A DNA stretch of 64,000 bases from Geotrypetes seraphini (taxonomy: Eukaryota > Chordata > Amphibia > Gymnophiona > Dermophiidae): positions 116,809,380 to 116,873,379 of the forward strand of contig NC_047095.1 in NCBI RefSeq assembly GCF_902459505.1. Direction: 5' to 3'. Every line of letters begins with the position of its first letter. Within the stretch, counting starts at the first letter, position 1. This document shows positions 10,502-21,124 of the stretch, in pieces. The notes beneath the pieces were generated by a model that did not search any database, was not told the DNA's origin, and was given only the letters and a program-made list of their open reading frames with translations. Position numbers and translations under genes: made by a program.

Positions 10502-10844
10502 CAGTGACATAGCAAGGGGGGCGGGGGGGTGGTCCACCCTGGGCACCGGCACCCATCTTCCTCTCAGGCCACCCCCACTACCATGCATGCATGCCACGTC
10601 CCTTCCCCCGTACCTCTTGAACGTTCCGGGCATGAGCAGCAGCGCCAATCTGCTGCTCGTGCCAGCGTCAGCTCTTCCTCTGATGTCACTTCCTGGACCC
10701 ACACCTAGGAAGTGATGTCAGAGGAAAAGCCAACGCTGGTGCGAACAGCAGGTTGGGGTTGCTGTTTGTGCTGGGAATATTAAAGCGGTAAGGGGTGCAA
10801 TAGGAGGGGATGGGGGGGGCATCGCTCCAGGCGCCTCACCACTG
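10502..10844. mobile_element. hAT-type MITE, family A copy 4
   Basis: It starts CAGTGACATAGCAAGG and ends CTCACCACTG, with the family's central 'gatgtcacttcctgg...ccaggaagtgatgtc' palindrome. The flanks (tgtgtatgg and tgtgtagg) look like a decayed target duplication. A 'cattgtgtgtg' microsatellite lies just upstream. Confidence 0.75.
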
Positions 10845-11101
10845 TGTGTAGGTGTAAAGTTATACTGCTTGCTGCCTGTGTTATGCTTGGTCTGGAATGG
10901 GGCAGCCACTTGGGGTTGCCAACTGACTCTAGATTTACCTAACAGGGTTGATCCAGGCCTAGGTTTATCACAGCACATGCAGGGATTTGTAGTCTTGCAT
11001 TTTTTTTTTTTTTTAGGGAAATGGGGGAAATCAGAATTACAAGCCCCTGGAGTGGATCGACGCTGTTGGGTGAGTCTGGAGCCAGTTGGCAGCATGCGAG
11101 C

Positions 11102-11298
11102 AGAGCTGCCAAGTTACCTGTTCCAGGAGGGAGACTTTTTGGTCATTTCTGGTTTTAAATTTACATTTCAAGTCCATGATTCTATCCATTGAAATCAGTG
11201 ATGCAGACCACCCCCCCGTAATGCACCACAATGGGACTGACGGAAATCCAGGACTGGCCAAAAAGTCTCCCTCCTGGAATGGGTAACTTGGCAGCTCT
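11102..11298. mobile_element. Small palindromic MITE
   Basis: About 50 bp at each end are complementary: cagagctgccaagttacc at the left and its reverse complement at the right. Both ends are followed by 'aggagggagactttttgg'. The CAGAG..CTCTG termini are hAT-like. The flanking octamers do not match cleanly. Confidence 0.6.
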
Positions 11299-12154
11299 GT
11301 GTGAAGGAGGGTTTGGACGGGGAGGAGGTGAAGTGTATGCTTACCTGAAGCAGATTATAGTCTTACTTAGCTACAGAGACAGATAGGGCACCGACAGCCA
11401 AAGAGGGGTCTTATTAAAAATAAGATTAGTATACAGAGGCGCTGTGGCCTTTATGCCCTCACCCCCCCCCCAAAAAAAAAAAATTAAAATACAAAATAAA
11501 ATAAAAGATACTGAGCTACAAGCTCTCAATGTCTTTCAATTCTACCACAAAGCAGCTTTATGAGTATATGTGAATGTACAGCTCTGTGTAGGTCTCTTTA
11601 GGGTGTATATTTATGTGTCTATAGGAGACAGAACACATTAAAGAAATGCTGCAATGTTCTTCTCAAAGTGTCTCTTCTTCCTTCTGATCATATCTTTCTC
11701 TGTAAACCTTTTGTCCTCATATTCCAGAACATTCCTCTTGTAAACTGGAAGCACACTGTGCCACCCTCTGTTTGTTCTAACCACAGAGTGCTTTGTCTCT
11801 TTTGGTCTCTAATAAGCCGAGAGCGCTGTGACACCTTCTATCCCCTTTATAAGCAAAGAGCTATGTTCCAATTTGACCCTTACAAAGCCTTCCACTTTAA
11901 AACACTAGAGCAGTAGTTCTATAAATTGGTGCCACAAGGGGGCGCACTTAGTGCTAATTCTTTAATGACTAAAGAGGGCAGTATTACTGCAAAGTCACAC
12001 CGGTATGCCAAGTTAGGTGCACCTGCTCATGACAGGCTGGCAAAGTGGGCGTGCCATGCATTGTGTGAAACTGATGGTATTCTATAAGTTTCATGTGTGA
12101 CGAAGGCATACTCAAGCTCTGCCTATATGTATGCCCCCCCCCTCACTGTTTAGA
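11299..12154. other. Stretch without recognised gene
   Basis: No exon is visible. A C-run next to an A-run lies near 11463-11483. The block from about 11920 to 12090 ('gttctataaattggtgcca') resembles the MITE-like block at 43860. The rest has no feature I recognise. Confidence 0.5.
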
Positions 12155-12917
12155 GCTAGGGGTGAGCAACCTTGAAAGAGACCTGGGAGTGATGGTGGAC
12201 ACAACATTGAAGGCGACGGCGCAGTGCGCCTCAGCCTCAAGGAAAGCAAACAAAATGTTGGGTATCATTAAAAAGGGTATCACGACCAGGACGAAGGAAG
12301 TCATCCTGCCACTGTATCGTGCAATGGTGCGACCGCACCTGGAGTACTGTGTTCAGTACTGGTCGCCGCACCTCAAGAAGGACATGGCAGTACTTGAGAA
12401 AGTCCAGAGAAGAGCAACTAAACTAATAAAGGGCATGGAGGACCTCTCATATGCTGACAGACTGAAAAAGTTGGGGCTTTTCTCCCTGGAAAAGCGGAGA
12501 CTTAGAGGAGACATGATTGAAACCTTCAAGATCCTGAAGGGTATAGAAAAAATAGACAGGGACAGACTTTTCAAATTAAGGGGAACCACAAGTACAAGGG
12601 GGCACTCAGAGAAATTGAAGGGGGAGAGGTTTAGATCAAACGCCAGGAAGTTCTTCTTCACACAGAGGGTGGTGGATACATGGAATGCGCTGCCGGAGGA
12701 TGTAGTAAGCAGGAACACGCTACAGGGCTTCAAAGAAGCTTTGGATAGGTACTTGGAGGACAAAGGGATAGAAGGGTACAGATAAGAATAGAGGTAGAGG
12801 TAAGTTAGTCAGGGACCACTGCTCAGGAAATGGGCCTGATGGGCCGCCACGGGTGCGGACCGCTGGGCAACATGGACCTATGGTCTGCCTCAGCGGAGAC
12901 AACTCTTATGTTCTTAG
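12155..12917 (+). mobile_element. CR1 LINE, 5'-truncated, plus strand
   Basis: An open frame of about 210 residues runs from GVSNLERDLGVMVDTTLK through KLGLFSLEKRRLRGDMIE to YLEDKGIEGYR. This is the end of CR1 reverse transcriptase, with the LYRAMVRPHLEYCVQYWSP block. The 3' UTR ends with 'cttatgttctta'. The intact frame suggests a fairly young copy, although it is 5'-truncated and cannot move by itself. Confidence 0.93.
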
Positions 12918-13210
12918 TGTCTCGCAAACGTTACAAGCCACAGCACATTAAAATGGTGGCCACGGATAGAGGGCACCCAGAAGTGCACAGACGTCATCAT
13001 GTTGAAGTCCGTGCATGTGCGAAGGCCCTCCAGCCAGGGCCCTGAGCCTCCAGTGGGGGGTACTGAAAAAGAAGAGGCGTGGAGAGGAGGAGAGACACCA
13101 GGGAGTAGAGGCGGCGGCGGTGGCTGACTGCCTATAGGATGTGCCTCTTGCCGCAAGAGGCAATTCCTGTAGACAAGTCAGCCAATGCTGGCGCTTCTCC
13201 TCCTCCCTTA
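12918..13210. mobile_element. hAT-type element fragment, family D
   Basis: It starts with 'agtgtctcgcaaacgtt' and contains 'gcacccagaagtgcacagacg', both shared with the larger element at 29301. The right half of that element is missing here. It abuts the CR1 tail. Confidence 0.6.
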
Positions 13211-13404
13211 TTTTAACTTGGCTGCAGGCGAATAACAAATACAGTTTTCATTCTCAACATTTAATTACACTGGTAGATAATAATATCCTTTCTGCATATG
13301 AAACTATAACTCATTTTTTTTTTTGCTGAAAGTGTACTTAGAAGGTTTTGCTCATACGACAGATGAAATCTTCCTACTTATAAATCAAACACAATTATAT
13401 ATAT

Positions 13405-14235
13405 ACTAGTCTTTAAGCCCGTTACATTAACGGGTGCTAGAGACTCCTCTTCCTGTATAAAGTTGTTTTTGGTTTTTTTTTCATTTTAGGCTTCCCCCCC
13501 CTCCCTTTTCCCTTCCCGTCCCACCTTTCGCTTTTTCAACCCCCTTGCATTTCCCTTTGCACGGTCTCCCTTGTGATCATGCTTCATCCGCGCCTTCTCC
13601 TGTGCAGGCCACCGGAGCAGAGAGGACGGGGTGGAGGGGGCTGCCGGCCGGGGCCGGCGGAGAGGAGCTAGGCGGCTGGAGGAGTAGCAGCAGCCGCTGC
13701 CGATCGCAGCCTCCGTCCTGCCTTCGCCTACCTGGATTTGCTTTTTTTTTCTTTTTTTGTTTCTTACATTGCATCGGGAAGGGTCTGAAGCTCCGCCAGC
13801 GAGACAGACCGAGCCCCGACCGCACCCTGCAGCTGCCCGGTTCAGCTGATCCCAGGCTTCGGTGGTTATTGCGACACCCCCCCCCCTCTCGGCCCCCTCC
13901 CCGGTACCTGAGCAGCAGCGCTCCGGGATCTTTCTCTCGCTCTGCTTACTGCCTCTGGAGACGGTTACCGGGGAGACTGGAGCACCAGTAGCAGCAGCCC
14001 GGGCACCGGGAAATAGGGGGTGTTGCCTTGAGTTACTCTGCCCTCTGACCCGCCCGCTCTCTCTCTCCCTCAGCAGGCCGCTTTGAAGAGCAGCGGCAGC
14101 GGGAGGGAAGAGTCCCTGGAACACGCACTTCCAGCTAGCGCAGGCGCCGTGAGGTGTGACACAGAAGCACACCTCACACCACCAGGAATCACGATTTTTG
14201 AAAAGCGCATGCACGCTTAGCCTTTTATTATTATT
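13405..14235. repeat. CpG-rich repeat unit with hairpin at its left end
   Basis: The left end carries the short hairpin 'cccgttacattaacggg' (13419-13435). The body (about 13590-14130) is GC- and CpG-rich. The right end is 'cttagccttttattattatt', followed by 'gatatatac' that echoes the 'atatatactag' flank on the left. It looks like one interspersed unit rather than a host promoter. The 260-residue minus-strand ORF across it shows no domain I recognise. Confidence 0.45.
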
Positions 14236-14868
14236 GATATATACACACACAAGTATAAAAGGTCTCAATGGCTACCCTCTGAGGATCCAAACTGAGTTTT
14301 TAGTATGCCAGACTCGTCATAAATCCATCGTTCAACGTTTGATTTCTAGATATTTTTTCCCAAAAAAACTACTATATGTAAATAGTGTTTTTTAAAATTT
14401 TTTAGGTTGAGCCAAAGCCAGAAACACACATCTGAGACGCACTTTGCACAGTACCAGTACCCCTGGACCAGCGGGTAATTTTTGGTCATCATAAGGCAGC
14501 ACCACACTTGGGGAATCACCCGGTGATGATACAGAATTGCCTGGAGTGCTCCTTTAAATATTAATGAGTCCATTTTACTACCATTTTAATATTTATGACC
14601 TCATTTTAATACATTTGCATGGCAGAGTCAAAGTCTGCTAGGAAGCTTGGAAAAGACCATGGTATGCCGTTTTGATAATTGGAAGGTAAAATACTGCCAT
14701 GCCAAACCAACTGGAGCTGGTTTAGCAACCATCGTTAAAGGCAAGGTAAATTTTGAGAATCCTCCCTTAATACTCTATGAATTAGATGGCAGCTTATAGA
14801 ATCTTTTTTTTTTTTTTGCAGAGCAGAAGGCAGGGGACATTTTCACTGCACTCAGTCACCCTCAGGCT
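14236..14868. other. Stretch without recognised gene
   Basis: No coding homology is visible. It contains one ATTTGCAT octamer at 14613-14620 and a T-run near 14805-14817. Confidence 0.5.
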
Positions 14869-15185
14869 CAGTGGCGTAGTCAGGGGGGAGGGGGGGCAAG
14901 GGGGTCGGTCCACCCCGGGCACCATCTTCCTATGGGCGCAGCCCCCTCCGCTCCTCTCCTTGCCACGCGCGGCCCTTGCGTTCCCCCTACCTTTTTTTTA
15001 CTTCCCCAGCATGAGGTCGCTGCCCGCATCGGCACTCTCTCTGAGGTCACTTTCAGGACCCACGCCTAGGAAGTGCTGTCGGAGAGTGAGCCGACACCGA
15101 TGCCGCTCATGCAAGAGAAGTTAAAAAGGGGTGGGGGAAGGGGGCGACAGTGCCCTGGGCACCGCTCCCCCTTACTACGCCACTG
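14869..15185. mobile_element. hAT-type MITE, family A copy 5
   Basis: It starts CAGTGGCGTAGTCAGG and ends ACTACGCCACTG, with the usual GC-rich palindromic core. The target duplication is not clear, so the copy is probably old or rearranged at one flank. Confidence 0.75.
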
Positions 15186-15287
15186 GCTAAAGGTGACGGA
15201 GCAGGATGCACAACGCTCTGACAACACGGTAAAAAATACCACGTTTGGAATGATTTTCTTTTACAGGGCTATGCACAAACAAGGGGC

Positions 15288-15315
15288 ATGCAAATCATAT
15301 GCATGATATTTGCAT
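15288..15315. promoter_or_regulatory. Inverted pair of perfect octamer motifs
   Basis: ATGCAAAT at 15288-15295 and ATTTGCAT at 15308-15315 face each other across a 12-bp spacer. The spacer contains ATATGCAT. The whole 28-bp block is nearly its own reverse complement. The octamer is the classical binding site of POU factors, and the site lies about 10 kb upstream of the POU5F1 start codon. Function is not shown; it may be part of an old DNA element. Confidence 0.4.
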
Positions 15316-15791
15316 GAAGTAGCTCTGTGAAAGAGGGGAGGAGCTATGCCTGGCACCTGCTCAAAAGAGCAATCATTAGGCGCATGTCCTGCTCCTGGCT
15401 GCAGCCGCCATTCTCCTCTTCTGCCCAGGTGACGAGCTCTGGAGCTGCAATCAGATGAACCGGCAGTCACCGCTCTCCCCTCTGCCGGCTCTCAGTTGAT
15501 CGTGTTTCTGGAGCCACCATCTGCAGCTAGCTGCACAACAGAGCTGCCAGACAATTGCGATCCTAAAAGGGGGGGGGGGGGTCCCTTCAGTGCATCACAA
15601 GGAGAGCTTATTAGAATACTAATGAGCTCCTGGTAATGCATTTTCATAGGGTTCTCGGTGGCTGCTAAGAGGATCAGTAGCAGCCACAGAGAACACTTCT
15701 GAACACTGGGAGGAGAATTTCTGTGCCAGTGGGACTGATTTAATGAGTCTTACTGGCACAGAAACCTTTTGAGCATCAGGGCCTGCGATAC
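15316..15791. other. Unclassified stretch with inverted segments
   Basis: A 'cagggctatgcacaaa' phrase near 15266 and 'ttttgagcatcagggcct' near 15769 look like the ends of a MITE that would enclose this stretch. A G-run lies at about 15570-15580. No gene is visible. Confidence 0.35.
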
Positions 15792-16248
15792 GGTTCATAG
15801 TCAGTGGCGCGCTGATAATCCGGCGTGCTGATAATCCAGCGCTGACAATTCGGCGCAAGACAGAAGCGCGCGGGGGAAAAAGTAATTTTTAAAGAGCTCC
15901 GACAGGGGGTTTGGGGTGGCAACCCCCCCCACTTTATTGGTTAGTGTTCACACTGATGTTGGAGGGGGGATCGGGGGGTTGGAAACCTCCATTATAGCGA
16001 AAACGGAACTTTTTCTGATTTTTTTCAGGAAAAGTTCCGTTTTCTCTATAATGTGGGGGGGTTTCACCCCCCCTCCCGCAACAGCAGCGCGAACACTAAC
16101 CAATAAAATGGGGGGGGGTTGCCACCTCAAACCCCCCGTCAGAGCTCTTTAAAAATTACTTTTTCCCCCGCGCGCTTCTGTCTTGCGCCAAATTGTCGGC
16201 GCTGGATGGTCAGCGCGCAGGCATCTGGCACACAATTATTCCGTCACC
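15792..16248. mobile_element. Foldback element, family E copy 1
   Basis: It starts GGTTCATAGTCAGTGG and probably ends near ...CCGTCACC. The interior is a long imperfect palindrome centred near 16020. Its arms share 'ggggtttggggtggcaaccc' type blocks with 'ttggttagtgttc' and the complements of both. The copies at 18158 and 41831 show the same plan with different inner sequence. No coding capacity is present. Confidence 0.65.
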
Positions 16249-16302
16249 CTGAGTTAGTCAGGTACAGAAATTTAAGGAGATCTTTTACTAAAGCACCCGG
16301 GA

Positions 16303-16587
16303 CAGTGGCGCTATTCCCTCACCCCCACCTGCTCCTTCACTGCCCCCTCCTGCCAGCGTCGTCTCTTCCTCTGATGTCACTTCTTAGGCGCGGGACCAGG
16401 AAGCGACATCAGAGGAAGAACAGACGCTGGCGTGAGCAGCAGGTTGAGGTTGCTGCTCGTGCCGGGAACGTTAAAGAGGTACGGGGGGGAAGGGAAGGAG
16501 TTGGGGGGGACAGAGGGAAGGACAGATTCTGGCGCCCCCACCAAGGTGGCACCCGGGGCGGACCGCACCCTCCTTACTACGCTACTG
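16303..16587. mobile_element. hAT-type MITE, family A copy 6
   Basis: It starts CAGTGGCGCTATTCC and ends CTACGCTACTG. The centre holds the 'gatgtcacttcttagg...ccaggaagcgacatc' palindrome. It is shorter than the other copies because part of the left arm is missing. Confidence 0.72.
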
Positions 16588-16633
16588 GTGCACGCTAAAT
16601 GCCAAGAAGCCCATTTTATAACATGCTCTAAGC

Positions 16634-16991
16634 CAGGGGTAGGGAACTCCGGTCCTCGAGAGCCGTATTCCAGTCGGGTTTTCAGGATTTCCTCAATGAA
16701 TATGCATTTAAAGCAGTGCATGCAAATAGATCTCATGCATATTCATTGAGGAAATCCTGAAAACCCAACTGGATTCCGGCCCTCGAGGATCGGAATTGCC
16801 CACCCATGCCCTAGAACAGGGGTAGGGAACTCCGGTCCTCGAGAGCCGTATTCCAGTCGGGTTTTCAGGATTTCCCCAATGAATATGCATTGAAAGCGGT
16901 GCATGCACATAGATCTCATGCATATTCATTGGGGAAACCCTGAAAACCCGACTGCAATACGGCTCTCGAGGACCGGAGTTCCCTACCCCTG
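16634..16991. mobile_element. Tandem pair of hAT-type MITEs (family F), one shared target duplication
   Basis: Two palindromic units (16634-16808 and 16817-16991) each start CAGGGGTAGGGAACTCC. They are separated by 8 bp (ccctagaa). Only the outer edges carry a perfect 8-bp duplication: ctctaagc at 16626-16633 and at 16992-16999. The first unit contains a perfect ATGCAAAT octamer at 16720-16727. Each unit carries 'atgaatatgcat' type blocks. Confidence 0.8.
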
Positions 16992-16999
16992 CTCTAAGC

Positions 17000-17609
17000 T
17001 GTAATAAAAGGGCCCCTAACTTTGTACTTGAGGCAAGGGGATTGTGACATGTCCAATTTCACCAGGAGCTGCAGTGGGATTTGAACTGGATGACCCTGGT
17101 TCTCAGCCCCCTACTCTAAGAACTACCTAGTTTAGTTACTGCTTTCCTGTGGATAATTTCAGAGCAGTTCACTGTATATAAGTGTGTAATTTGTTTTATA
17201 GTATGCTTTTGGTGTGATTTGTACAATAAATGTCATGTCTTAATTTGTATGTAAATGTGTAACTCGCCCTGGAAAAGGGCAGGGGATAAATAAACAAAAG
17301 CAAACCTCCCTGTCACAGTTTTAATTCCAATAAATCTTGGGTGAGTCACTATCCCCTGAATTCTATAAAGATCAACCAAATCTGAGCGCAGATCCCAGAT
17401 CTGCATGCAAATGAATTAGTTAATGAGCAGTTAAGAACAAATTATTTATGTTAATTGGCACCAATTAGCAAATAGATCTCATGCAGAGTCTAGGTGGCAG
17501 TCTTGCAAATCCAACTGGGTTGTGGCCCTTGAGGAGCACGGCTGCCCCACTCCTGGGTTAAAGCGATGGGGTGTGAACTGGCTCCTTGTGACACCGAGCA
17601 AGTCACGTA
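17000..17609. repeat. SINE remnant and LINE-tail debris
   Basis: The phrase 'gcagtgggatttgaactgga' near 17072 is a decayed tRNA-like SINE head read on the minus strand. An A-rich tail with 'gggcaggggataaataaac' lies near 17280. One ATGCAAAT octamer is at 17405-17412. A worn family F MITE arm lies near 17466-17560. Confidence 0.45.
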
Positions 17610-18157
17610 GGGCAAGATTCTCAAAAATCCGCGTAAAAGAGCAACCGTTGTGATAGCAAATTTAAAAAAGCGAGACATTCTCTAAAAATCTCGCATGCAA
17701 ATGATGTCATCGGACAGCGGGGGAGATTCGCTCGATTTACACGCGTCGAGTCGCTGACCGGAAAGAGGCATGAATGTGCGCATGTCATTAGAACAACATG
17801 GAGAGCACGAAGATATGAAGCATCATCCACATTTTAACACAAATCTTGCGCAAAATACGAGCGGCTCGGTAACGCAATTCTGGAATCACAGAACAAATCC
17901 CGGCATGCTTTGTGTATCTTCCGTGCTGTAAAGCGTCATTGGCGTCACGTAAGCCGTAAGCGGTGTGTCAATCACTGGCAGACAAGAGCTATTGGACGAA
18001 TGGGAGGGGAGAAGCAAGGTCGACTTTTATCAATCGCGCATAAACATGCCCTGCCTTTCTCTACCAAAAAACTCATATAATTCAGGTAAATTTTGTAATT
18101 GGTTTTTATGTAAATTTGAATCATGACACACAGTCAGAAACACACAAGAAGAAAAGT

Positions 18158-18589
18158 GGTTCATAGACAACGGCGCGAAAGACAAAGGCGCGCCCAGACA
18201 ATTGAGCGCAGCGCGGAGGCGCACGCCGCACTAAATTACAGTTTTTAGGGAATCCGACGGGGAGTTTTGTTGGGGAGCCCCCCCAGTTTACTTAATAGAC
18301 ATCGCGCTGGCGTTATGGGGGGTTGTAACCCTCCACATTTTGCTGTAAACTTAACTTTTTCCCTAAAAACAAGGAAAAGTGAAGTTTTCAGTAAAATGTG
18401 GGGGGTTACAACCCCCCACACCCCCCACACAACGCGGCGCGATGTCTATTAAGTAAAGTGGGGGTTCCCCCCCACGCCCCCCCCCCCGTCGAAGCCCTAA
18501 AAAACAGTAAATTAGTGCGGTGCGCACCTCCACGCTGCGCTCAATTGTCTGGGCGCGCCTTTGTTCCGGCACACTTTTGACCCGACACC
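18158..18589. mobile_element. Foldback element, family E copy 2
   Basis: It starts GGTTCATAGACAACGG and ends CCCGACACC. It is flanked on both sides by agaaaagt (18150-18157 and 18590-18597), a perfect 8-bp duplication. The interior is a long imperfect palindrome with C- and G-runs. The reverse Harbinger copy near 34080 shows the uninterrupted target. Confidence 0.8.
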
Positions 18590-18829
18590 AGAAAAGTTGG
18601 CTTTTAACAAGCGCGCATGAAACATGCCTGTTTCTCCCCAAAACTCAAAAGAAGTGAGATTTTACTACCCTACGCTTATAAAATATTTACATACACCTTT
18701 TTTTTTTTTTTTTTTCATTAGCCACAGTCAAAACACAAGTGCTACCACTGTAACGGCACCCCTGGACCAGTTGCTGCTTTTTGTCACCAAAACCCAACGC
18801 TGCTCTTCAAAAATGCCTTGGTGATTTTT

Positions 18830-20063
18830 TATTTTTTAATTAAAAGTTTAAGAATTAACAATATCAAGTGATACTAAAGAAACATAGAAAGATGACGGCA
18901 GATAAGGGCTATAGCCCATCAAGTCTGCCCACTCCCTTGACCCACCCCTTTGAGTCGACTGACCCCTTTAATTATACAGCCACTTTACTGACCCGCTCCT
19001 TCAAGTCTATACCCTAGTGAGCCTATTCCTGGACTTGACCCCCGTAGGGTACACTTACAAAGTTACAAATTATACAGACGCAAAATAATCCTTTTCAAGC
19101 CCACAATATTGGGGAGACATACTACTTTACAACCACATTTAATAAAGGAAAACAAAGAAATTGGTTCGATTCATATAAATGAATCCTAACCTTTTCCCTA
19201 TTTCTCCGCATTGAATCTGAAAAGCAAAAGAAGAAAATAAGACTCACTTCTGTTCTCGAGCTATCAAAAATTGTTGCAATTGAATAGGGTCCCAAAATAT
19301 ATATTCGGTGTCTTGCACCTTGACAAGACACTTGCATGGAAATTTGAAATAAAAGGATGCCTCGAGGGCTAGAACTCTTGTTCTTCATTTCAGGAATTCT
19401 TTCCTCCTTAGTTGCGTAACTCTTTGAGACGTCAGGAAAAAATTCTAACTAGATCTCCACAAAATTTTGTCAATCTATTTTTAAAATAAAGTTTCATTGC
19501 CAACACTTTATCTGTCTCGCTCATGCATGTTATTACCATGGTGGACCGACTCTGAATAACATCCTGGGTATCTTCCAAACACCCTGTCAAATTTATAGCA
19601 TACATAGTAGCATAGTAGATGACGGCAGATAAAGACCCGAATGGTCCATCCAGTCTGCCCAACCTGATTCAATTTAAATTTTTTTTTTTTATTTTTTCTT
19701 CTTAGCTATTTCTGGGCGAGAATCCAAAGCTTTACCCGGTACTGTGCTTGGGTTCTAACTGCCGAAATCTCTGTTAAGGCTTACTCCAGCCCATCTACAC
19801 CCTCCCAGCCATTGAAGCCCTCCCCTGCCCATCCTCCACCAAACGGCCATACACAGACACAGACCGTGCAAGTCTGCCCAGTAACTGGCCTAGTTCAATC
19901 TTTAATATTATTTTCCGATTCTAAATCTTCTGTGTTCATCCCACGCTTCTTTGAACTCAGTCACCGTTTTACTCTCCACCACCTCTCTCGGGAGCGCATT
20001 CCAGGTGTTACCAGGTGGTCCACATCATGGTTGGATTGTATTTTCTTCTGCGGAATATAATAA
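18830..20063 (-). mobile_element. L1-type LINE insertion (ORF1 end), minus strand
   Basis: It is flanked by a 15-bp duplication with one mismatch: gccttggtgattttt at 18815-18829 and gccttggcgattttt at 20064-20078. This length is typical of L1 integration. The minus strand encodes the end of an L1 ORF1-like protein ('LRRKEFLKMKNKSSSPRG ... GARHRIYILGPYS'). CR1 3' ends lie inside it at about 18880-19060 and 19605-20012. Confidence 0.7.
19605..20012 (-). repeat. CR1 LINE fragment nested in the L1 copy
   Basis: It begins with 'catagtagcatagtagatgacggcag' and 'ggtccatccagtctgccc', then a CR1 3' region that ends near 'gcgcattccaggtgttacc'. A T-run lies near 19678-19695. Confidence 0.7.
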
Positions 20064-20134
20064 GCCTTGGCGATTTTTAAGAATCCACCGGATGGCTCAA
20101 TTCAATGTCAAATAGCACATTTGCACGCCATTGT

Positions 20135-20250
20135 AACATAGTAACATAACATAGTAGATGACAGCAGATAAAGACCCGAATGGTCCATCCAGTCTGCCCA
20201 ACCTGATTCAATTTAAATTTTTTTTTTTTTTTTTTTTCTTCGGAGACTGC
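20135..20250 (-). repeat. CR1 LINE 3'-end fragment
   Basis: It has the same 'agatgacagcagataaagac' start as the copy at 19605 and ends in a T-run near 20236. It lies between the L1 insertion and the right end of the Harbinger-like element. Confidence 0.7.
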
Positions 20251-20494
20251 TAGAAACCTCTGCTAAAGGCAGAGGTAATCCCTTCGGATAATCCGCCATT
20301 AAAGGTGTGCAGGCTCAACCGCCGGAAAACAGTTTAGCGACCGCGCTAAAGTTTTGAGAATCTTGTCCTTACCCTGTGCTTCCACTGGATCTGAATGCAA
20401 CTTACCTTGAGCAACAATTGAAAAAGGTGTGAGCTCATTTCAAAATCCCATCCCACCCCCTTCCCTAGGGCTTTAGATACCTTTGGGCTGGCTC

Positions 20495-20755
20495 TGCATT
20501 GCAGTAGTCCACTCCCTCCAGCACATTAAAAATTCCTACTGTTCTCCCAAGGGAGTTCAGAACAAGTTTACATTAATTTTATTCAGCTACTCAAGTATTT
20601 TTCCCTATCTGTCCTGGTGGGCTCATAATCTATCTAATGTGCCTCAGGCCATGGGGGGATTAAGTGATTTTGCCCATGGTCGCAAGGAGCAGTGTGGGTT
20701 TGAACCCACAACCTCAGGGTAAATTCAACCACGGCACCACTCTAGAAATCAAAAT
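20495..20755 (-). repeat. tRNA-derived SINE, minus strand
   Basis: Read on the minus strand it has a tRNA-like head with a box-B-like GGTTCAAAC, then 'gaccatgggcaaaatcactt' and 'gatagattatgagccc'. This order resembles MIR-like core SINEs. A second copy is at 21125. Confidence 0.65.
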
Positions 20756-20894
20756 GTATTAAAAGGGAGACAAGAATAGGACAATCAAGCCATTGTGACA
20801 TCACCAATGAGGTTGGCTCTTAGGCATTGGTGGAATGAGGCGTTATGACATCACAATACCAGCTTTGGTTGTCAGAGGCTGAAACTTTTCACAC

Positions 20895-21122
20895 TATTTA
20901 TTTATTCCATTTTCTATACTGTTCAAGTTTAAGTTTCAAGTTTCAAGTTTTATTAAATTTTGATTTTACGCAATATCAAATATTTCAATGCGTATTACAT
21001 AATTGAAATGTACAATAAAAAAACTGGGGTGACAAATACAAATACAAATAAGACAAAATTATACAAACTAATCATTATGTATTATTAATACAAACTGAAA
21101 CACGTGGGTAAAGAAAAAAAAA
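20895..21122 (-). repeat. L2-like LINE 3' tail
   Basis: It begins with the short tandem 'caagtttaagtttcaagttt', the reversed 3' end of L2-type elements, followed by AT-rich 3' UTR sequence like that at 32397. Confidence 0.5.
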
Positions 21123-21124
21123 GG

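Larger units (their letters stand above)
17610..20368. mobile_element. PIF/Harbinger-like element, forward copy, heavily interrupted
   Basis: The ends are GGGCAAGATTCTCAAAA and its complement, flanked by gta and tta. A second copy in reverse orientation (32222-35061) has the same ends and perfect TTA flanks. TTA duplications with GGG ends suggest PIF/Harbinger. This copy is interrupted by a family E element at 18158, an L1 at 18830 and CR1 debris near 20135. The uninterrupted element would be roughly 0.8-1 kb and non-coding. Confidence 0.55.

Noticed and set aside
12353-12763. Minus-strand ORFs opposite CR1 copies (also at 9223-9876 and 32668-33438)
   Set aside because: They are antisense shadows of the CR1 ORF2 coding end on the plus strand.
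13486-14268. A 260-residue minus-strand ORF in a CpG-rich block
   Set aside because: No recognisable domain, low-complexity composition, and the block has the ends of an interspersed unit. Open frames are expected in GC-rich DNA.
20700-20755. Possible tRNA gene
   Set aside because: The tRNA-like sequence is the head of a SINE with a core and tail behind it. The cloverleaf is decayed and a sister copy lies at 21125.
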